Source: Amphimedon queenslandica
Taxonomy: Eukaryota; Porifera; Demospongiae; Haplosclerida; Niphatidae
Assembly: GCF_000090795.2 (NCBI RefSeq)
Contig: NW_003546593.1
Location: 51,099-102,819, forward strand
DNA length: 51,721 bases
Direction of reading: 5' to 3'
Shown: positions 47,001-51,721 of the stretch, in pieces
How the letters are laid out: each line of letters begins with the position of its first letter
Numbering within the stretch: position 1 is the first letter of the stretch
Notes under the pieces: generated by a model
Databases searched by the model: none
Seen by the model: only the letters and a program-made list of their open reading frames with translations
What the model was told of the DNA's origin: nothing
Program-made: the position numbers and the translations under genes

Positions 47001-47481
47001 TAACAATTATACTGTGGATTTGAAAAAAAACATGTATGCTTCACTCAATTTATGCTTTTAATATTCATTATTGGTTCATTTTGCTATAGATAGTTTCTTA
47101 CCGTAGTTTCTCATTGTCCACCACCAGCTGTTGCATTTGTGATAGTACATCATCCCATATCTCTGGTGTGACTCCGCCCATCTTTCCACCAAGCTCGGAT
47201 GCTTTAGACGCTAGAGCACTGACACCAGCTGGACCTCCGTACTGAACAAAACAAAAACAATGAATTTAAAGATTAGCCCATTGTAAGACAGCATCTCATT
47301 AACAACAAAACCAATACATGTATATATATATACAATATATCTATGTGCTATTATAAAGGCTATTTCACTATTAACATATTTCTAACTGTACATGAACAAC
47401 CCACATTATTCATTTAAATCGATATATTTTCCTTACGTTTTGTTCATGAGGGTAGCCAGGGCGTTGCTGTTGATAGGCCAT
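41057..47481 (-). CDS. NEMO/optineurin-like UBAN coiled-coil protein with CCHC zinc finger
   Basis: The start is ATG at 47479-47481 (MAYQQQRPGYPHEQN) and the stop is at 41057-41059, about 20 exons. N-terminal exons give GVSALASKASELGGKMGG and WDDVLSQMQQLV, then long coiled coil with many Lys/Glu heptads. The block ending 42943 (EAEQWKIQ) joins in phase 0 to exon 41916-42889, giving WKIQFEVAREDFNSERAARE then K: the DFxxERxxREK core of the UBAN ubiquitin-binding motif of NEMO, optineurin and ABINs; optineurin has ERAAREK, as I recall. The same exon then encodes a Pro/Gly/Asp/Arg-rich linker with about nine GPMDR repeats. Exon 41699-41755 is Gly-rich. The last exon 41057-41221 has CPICGVGNF...LELHAAKC, a CCHC zinc finger in the place of the NEMO/optineurin finger. 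Likely a linear-ubiquitin reader in innate signalling or selective autophagy; orthology within the family is open. Confidence 0.8.
41300..41625 (-). repeat. 178-bp family repeat, two units, in an intron of the UBAN gene
   Basis: Two units with tttctgatacatattgatgt / tttctaatacgtattgatgt and ggctatagtccatgg, in the same orientation as the array at 5640-6590. Confidence 0.9.
43310..43720. repeat. 61-bp tandem repeat, about 6.5 units, intronic
   Basis: acatgtattaaggacaggta recurs at 43381, 43442, 43503, 43565, 43625 and 43686, a period of 60-62 bp. Each unit ends ttaataaagaggctacactg, which matches the terminus of the 'tagcctct' TIR element. Units are almost identical (one base gained or lost), so the array is young. 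Confidence 0.95.
44470..44700 (-). repeat. Interspersed repeat with tRNA-like T-arm remnant
   Basis: On the minus strand aggtcactggtgtgaatccc followed by gctctgg resembles the T arm and acceptor end of a tRNA, followed by an A/T-rich tail; the other end reads ataccgtatttccttaaaaa. The rest of a tRNA cloverleaf is not recognisable, so it may be a SINE or chance. It lies in an intron of the UBAN gene. Confidence 0.3.
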
Positions 47482-47758
47482 ATGCTTCAGTCACTAGTCA
47501 CGGTATATACACAGCTGCACTGTCCTCCAATCACTGTGTGTGTGTATCTAATGATATTCTCTGTAACAAGAGAATGAACTGGATGAGTAAGAAAAAGTGA
47601 ATAAGCTTAGGGATTTACCCCTAAACGGGCCATCTGACGCAAACCACGCCCATACATAATGATAACCACACCCTGTGCAGTAAAATTATGAATGCATTCA
47701 AAATTTTCAATGTAACTTTACAAAAAATTAAAAACAAAGTTTGTGAATCTGTAGTTGA

Positions 47759-50700
47759 CTAAAATCTTTTGGGGATCTTTTTTGCTGGCCTTGGCAATGG
47801 TGTGAAATCTACATAAGGTTGAGGAGGCAGTACCAGTTTGGGTTCATGATGCCCAGGTTGCTGTTCTGTCCTATCAACAGGTTCATATTTGCTCAGTCTG
47901 TCCTCAAGCTTGGCTATGGTTCGCAGTTGATTAACAACCTTCTCCTTCAGGTCATCAATTTCTTTTACTAGACTCTCCTGATTGTTTCTCAATGCATCAA
48001 CAGCTTTTGCCTCCTTCTCCCTCGCAGCTCTTTCAGAATTAAAATCTTCCCTTGCAACTTCAAACTACAAAGAGAGAGAAAGGAACATACAGTACATATA
48101 TACATGTATACATTTTATTTTATTTTACTTGTATTTTCCAGTGTTCTGCTTCACTCAGATATTCATCAATTTTTTTCTGACGGTCTGCTTTACTTTGATT
48201 CTCTTTCTTCTGATATTCAGCTGCTACACTGTCCCTCTCTTTAGCATATTCAACTGCTTGGCAAACAGCATCATCCCTTTCTTTTGACAATTGTAAAATA
48301 TGAGACTTTTGACGTCTTATCACTTCTTTCTTGTTACTAAGCTCTTCAGTTAATCCTGTCATTTCATTTGACATATCCTATAGCAAGTGTATTATAATAA
48401 TGTTCAGTAAATTACATGTACTTCAATACTAGTTCATAATATCATTGTTTCTACTAAATATTACAGTTCACCTCCACCATTTTATCTATGTCAGTGATTT
48501 CTCCCTCAGCCTCTGCTCTTGCTTGTTGCAGCTGCTTCTTGGTCTGATCCAGTTCAGATTGCGCCTTTGATAGTTGAAGACTTAACTCATAACTATATAC
48601 ATATAAAAGAAATGTACATGATTCAAATCCCTTCCTCTCTTTTCTCCTCTCTCTCTTTTTCCTCTCTGTTCCGCTTAGTGCACTCTTTCTCATTCTCCAG
48701 TTGAGCCTCCCTCAGAAATCATCTTTTGCAGTGGACAACCCAATAGTTAATTAGTATTCATAACCTATTCATCACAGCATCGTCTTTTTCTTTTGATAAT
48801 TGTAAAATATGAGCCTTTTGGCATCTTATCACTTCTTTCTTGTTACTAAGCTCTTCATATAATCCTGTCATTTCATTTGACATATCCTATAGCAAGTGTA
48901 TTATAATAATGCTCAGTAAATTACATGCATGTTAATACTAGTTCATAATATCATTGTTTCTACTAAATATTACAGCTCACCTCCATCATTTTGTCCAAGT
49001 CAGTGTTTTCTTCCTCAGCCTTTGCTCTTGCTTGTTGCAGCTGTTTCTTGGTCTGATCAAGTTCAGATTGTGCCTTTAATAGTTGAACATTTAACTCATG
49101 ACTATATTAGTACACATCATGGTATGGAGTAAATTAATAATGTGGTATATTCTATTGTCTTCCACTTACACTTTATCTTTCTCATTCTCCAGTTGAGTCA
49201 CTAAATTTCCTCTTTCATTTTCCAGTTTAACATTTATTGACTCTAAATGAGTGATGTCATCTTTTGCAATCAATAACCTAACAAATTGATCAATTTATTT
49301 ATTTATTTATTAAAGAGCTTACTTTCCTTCGTACTCATCAACGATCTCCTGCTCTGCCTCCCTTTCTTCATCCAAATCCTGTCGTAGCTGATCTTTTTCC
49401 TGTGTTAGTCTCTCCTTCTCCTTTCTTATTGTCTCCATATCTTGTGTCGCTTTCTTTTTCTCTCTGACTGCTTTCTCTTTCTCTCTCTCTAAATCATCTT
49501 TTGCAATAGACAGCCTAATAACTATTAATAAATTTAAATTGCATGGTGTACTGGCTAACTGATTCTTTAGTTGCTCATTTTCCTTTGATGTTTTGTCTCT
49601 TTCTTGTACAAGCTTATCTTTTTCATTTACTAATCTGTCTTTTTCTTGTAGTAGTCTATCTTTATCCTGTAGGAGTCTATCCTTCTCTACCACAATTTCT
49701 TCTTTCTCTTGTGACAGTTTGTTCTTTTCTATTTTAAGAGCTGCCACTTCAACATTGCTAGCTGATGTTACACTGGTTGACTGTTCCTTCAATGACTCCA
49801 TCTCTCTTGTCAAATCATTAATCACTTTTTTCTTTTCTATCTCATCAACTACATCAGATTGAACCTTAAAAAGTTTATCTTCCAATACTGCTATTGTCTC
49901 TTTCTGGTCTGTAATTGTTTGCTTAAAACCATCAACTTGTCTTTCATGATTATTTCTCAAAGTATCAACTATAGTAGCCAGCTTTTTCTTCTCTGAATCC
50001 AGATCATTTCTTGCAGTGTCATACTATAAAAGAATTAAGGAAGATTATATGCCTCCAATGACAGTACTAGGACATTTTACATAAAACTTTTAAAACAAAA
50101 TTTAAAAAAGAACCAAAAGTTTGACAGTATTATTCTTATTTACTCACTGCATCATCTCTCTCTTTAGCCAATTGGTCAATCAGTGTTTGCTGGTATCTTA
50201 TTTCTTCTCTCTTATTTCCAATATCTTTTGTCAGCAATGAAACCTCTTTTGACATTTCCTAATAAATAATGCAAACAGATACAAAGCAACGGTAATCTGA
50301 ACACTACTATCTAAACACATAAAGCTGTAATGAAAGCTATTTAGCCTGTTTTCATACACAATGTGCACATAGTATAATCAAGTCTGCAAAGTTACCTGAA
50401 AATATTTCTCCATATCACTATTGTTACTCTCTAAAGACTCTTTTGCAAGTTGGAGCTCAACTTTTGTTTGATCAAGCTCAGACTGAACATTCACTAGTTG
50501 AGTTGTGAGATCATTACTGCATGCAGGAAGAAACAAACAAACAACATGAATGTGCATGAAACTAAACACTGTAAATTTCTTACATTTTATCTTCTTCACT
50601 TTTTCTTTCAGACTCCAACTGAGCCACAAGTGTTGCCACCTCACCATTCAACCTTTCTACCTCTTTTTTCAGCCATCTATTTTTCTAAATACATGCATGG

Positions 50701-51096
50701 ACACATGTAAGTATATCTATGTCGTCATAATTACCCCAACTTCTTCATTAAGCCGATATCGTACTGCCGATTTGGCCATACCTATTAATGCAACCCCTTC
50801 TTCTCCTCTTCCATGCATTAATGATCTACGGTTATCTGATCCACTTTCTTGAAGCTCTCTTTCATCTTCTTGACTCTCATCTTCTTTTACCTTAAGCCAG
50901 TTAAATTTAATAATATAAGTAGCCTGACGTATGGTTTATCTTTCGTCTTTACCATATCTCTTGCTTGCTTTAATTCAGTCTGAAGTTGCTTCATTTTACT
51001 CTTTAACTGCAACAAACAGATAGATGTACAATCTATTTTTACAGATAGAAGGTTTCTCACATCATCCTGCTCTTCTTTTTCCCCTGACTTGGACAT
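47759..51096 (-). CDS. Tandem paralogue of the UBAN gene with triplicated exon cassette, no zinc finger
   Basis: Starts MSKSGEKEEQDD (51061-51096) and ends AKKIPKRF with stop at 47759-47761. Exon cassettes recur: the 'KAQSELDQTKKQLQQA' exon at about 50400-50515 (diverged), 48985-49103 and 48474-48594, each followed by a 'NKKEVIRRQKxHILQLSKE' exon at about 50155-50262, 48785-48890 and 48131-48374. The first cassette leads into exon 49320-50025 with DTARNDLDSEKKKL, a UBAN-like position without the DFxxER core, and a long VEKDRLLQDKDRLLQEK coiled coil. The last cassette leads into FEVAREDFNSERAAREK, an intact UBAN almost identical to the neighbour. After PQPYVDFTPLPRP the frame stops, so the Gly-rich linker and zinc finger are missing. 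A reader without effector finger is suggested; whether all cassettes are spliced in is unknown. Confidence 0.72.
48675..48750 (-). pseudogene. Deleted remnant of a duplicated coiled-coil exon
   Basis: tttctcattctccagttgag and atcatcttttgcagtggaca match the two ends of the exons at about 43960-44060 and 49170-49280, but the middle is lost. It shows that one cassette of the triplication has decayed. Confidence 0.6.
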
Positions 51097-51196
51097 TTTA
51101 TGAACAGCTTCTTCTAGGAATGATGCACCATAAGTACAACGCCCCTTAATACCACGCCTGCGCCCAGCCTACTATAAAAAAAGCAAGGCCCATGTA
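51097..51196. promoter_or_regulatory. 100-bp shared upstream region of the UBAN paralogue and ACSL
   Basis: Two divergent start codons 100 bp apart; the gap holds aacgccccttaataccacgcc and tataaaaaaagc (51172-51183), a TATA-like stretch oriented toward ACSL but very near its ATG. Bidirectional use is inferred. Confidence 0.45.
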
Positions 51197-51517
51197 ATGG
51201 CGGAAAAAGAGGAAGGCAGCTCATGGATAGATCCCAGTCTCCTGGTTGGTCTGGGACTAGTGGCAGCTGGAGCTATTTATTACTTAGCTTCTAGAAGAGA
51301 GAGAGAAAGGATATCTGTACCTATAGATAACCAGAGCATTGAATTACCAGTAAGTAATCAGCAAAATTATATAATTTTAAATCTTCTTTCACTTTTTCTT
51401 TATTAAAGGGTGGGGTGAGGATATCAAGATATTGTGTTAACGAGGAGCTGTTGGCTTACAAGTATGAGGACTCACGGACTCTTTATGAAGCATTCATGAG
51501 AGGGAAAAGAGTATCAA
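51197..51517 (+). CDS. ACSL: Long-chain acyl-CoA synthetase, first two exons, runs off the window
   Basis: Exons 51197-51349 and 51409-51517 join in frame. MAEKEEGSSWIDPSLLVGLG and the following LVAAGAIYYLAS form an N-terminal membrane anchor followed by RRERER. The second exon gives GGVRISRYCVNEELLAYKY and then SRTLYEAFMRGKRVS, matching the region before the AMP-binding domain of animal ACSL1/5/6-type enzymes (KTLYEVFQRG-like). These enzymes activate long-chain fatty acids to acyl-CoA at ER and outer mitochondrial membranes. The catalytic domain lies right of the window; bases 51518-51721 are intron. Confidence 0.85.
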
Positions 51518-51721
51518 GTGAGATTTAGTAATTTTAACAATCAATTTGTGCTAATAATAATTTTTATTAAGAGAAATTTAAAATACTGACACACATAAAT
51601 TAAATAACATCACTAAGAATTAGTAGAGCAAACCAGCAGTGCTTTAAAACTCTGACATTAGTTAACCTGATTCTGCATGATCAAAATGAATGGGTTTTTG
51701 CTTGTCACATATTTCGTAACA

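Noticed and set aside
50550..50852. Plus-strand frames opposite the UBAN paralogue (also 47982-48287, 49593-49862, 48929-49132)
   Set aside because: Antisense shadows of coiled-coil exons; they run across intron borders of the minus-strand gene.

Overview
The window looks like nuclear DNA of an early-branching animal, most likely a demosponge of the Amphimedon type. Every conserved gene is a metazoan family, nearly all are split by short GT-AG introns, intergenic gaps are tiny and several genes are paired head to head. The species is inferred from this style and from family resemblance; no search was run. All gene models were spliced by eye, so exon ends given as 'about' can be off by a few bases.

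Layout, left to right. 1-236 (-): 5' end of a small secreted Cys-containing protein, with a decayed duplicate of its 5' end near 577-640. 860-2335 (+): the C-terminal half of ER alpha-1,2-mannosidase MAN1B1. 2635-3080: two adjacent MITEs, the second a textbook hAT-type element with an 8-bp target duplication. 3128-9276 (-): a long coiled-coil protein, head to head with 9380-10823 (+), an STPGR/ODF3-like ciliary protein. 11187-13312 (-): CDK1, complete at 299 aa. 13754-16698 (-): syntaxin-6, head to head with 17004-18008 (+), an intronless PDZ protein. 18375-23456 (-): RASGEF1, head to head with 23658-24233 (+), a 111-aa unknown. 24709-25244 (+): a secreted cystine-knot (CTCK-like) protein behind a TATA box. 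25623-34647 (-): GCAT, 113 bp from 34760-37414 (+), IFRD. 37415-41056: no conserved gene, but a CRE/TATA promoter-like site followed by exon-like blocks that look like a non-coding transcript, plus a 31-bp minisatellite. 41057-47481 (-) and 47759-51096 (-): two tandem paralogous coiled-coil genes carrying a UBAN ubiquitin-binding motif of the NEMO/optineurin type; the first also has a C-terminal CCHC zinc finger. 51197-51517 (+): the first two exons of a long-chain acyl-CoA synthetase.

The most interesting locus is the right-hand pair of UBAN genes. One keeps the optineurin/NEMO layout (coiled coil, UBAN, proline-rich linker, zinc finger). The other has multiplied an exon cassette three times, has one intact and one degenerate UBAN-like exon, and stops before the zinc finger. 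Second are the repeats: a 178-bp family in tandem arrays inside introns, a TIR element present three times in GCAT introns whose end motif recurs in a 61-bp tandem array, and (CT)n microsatellites that sit as the polypyrimidine tract of many acceptors.
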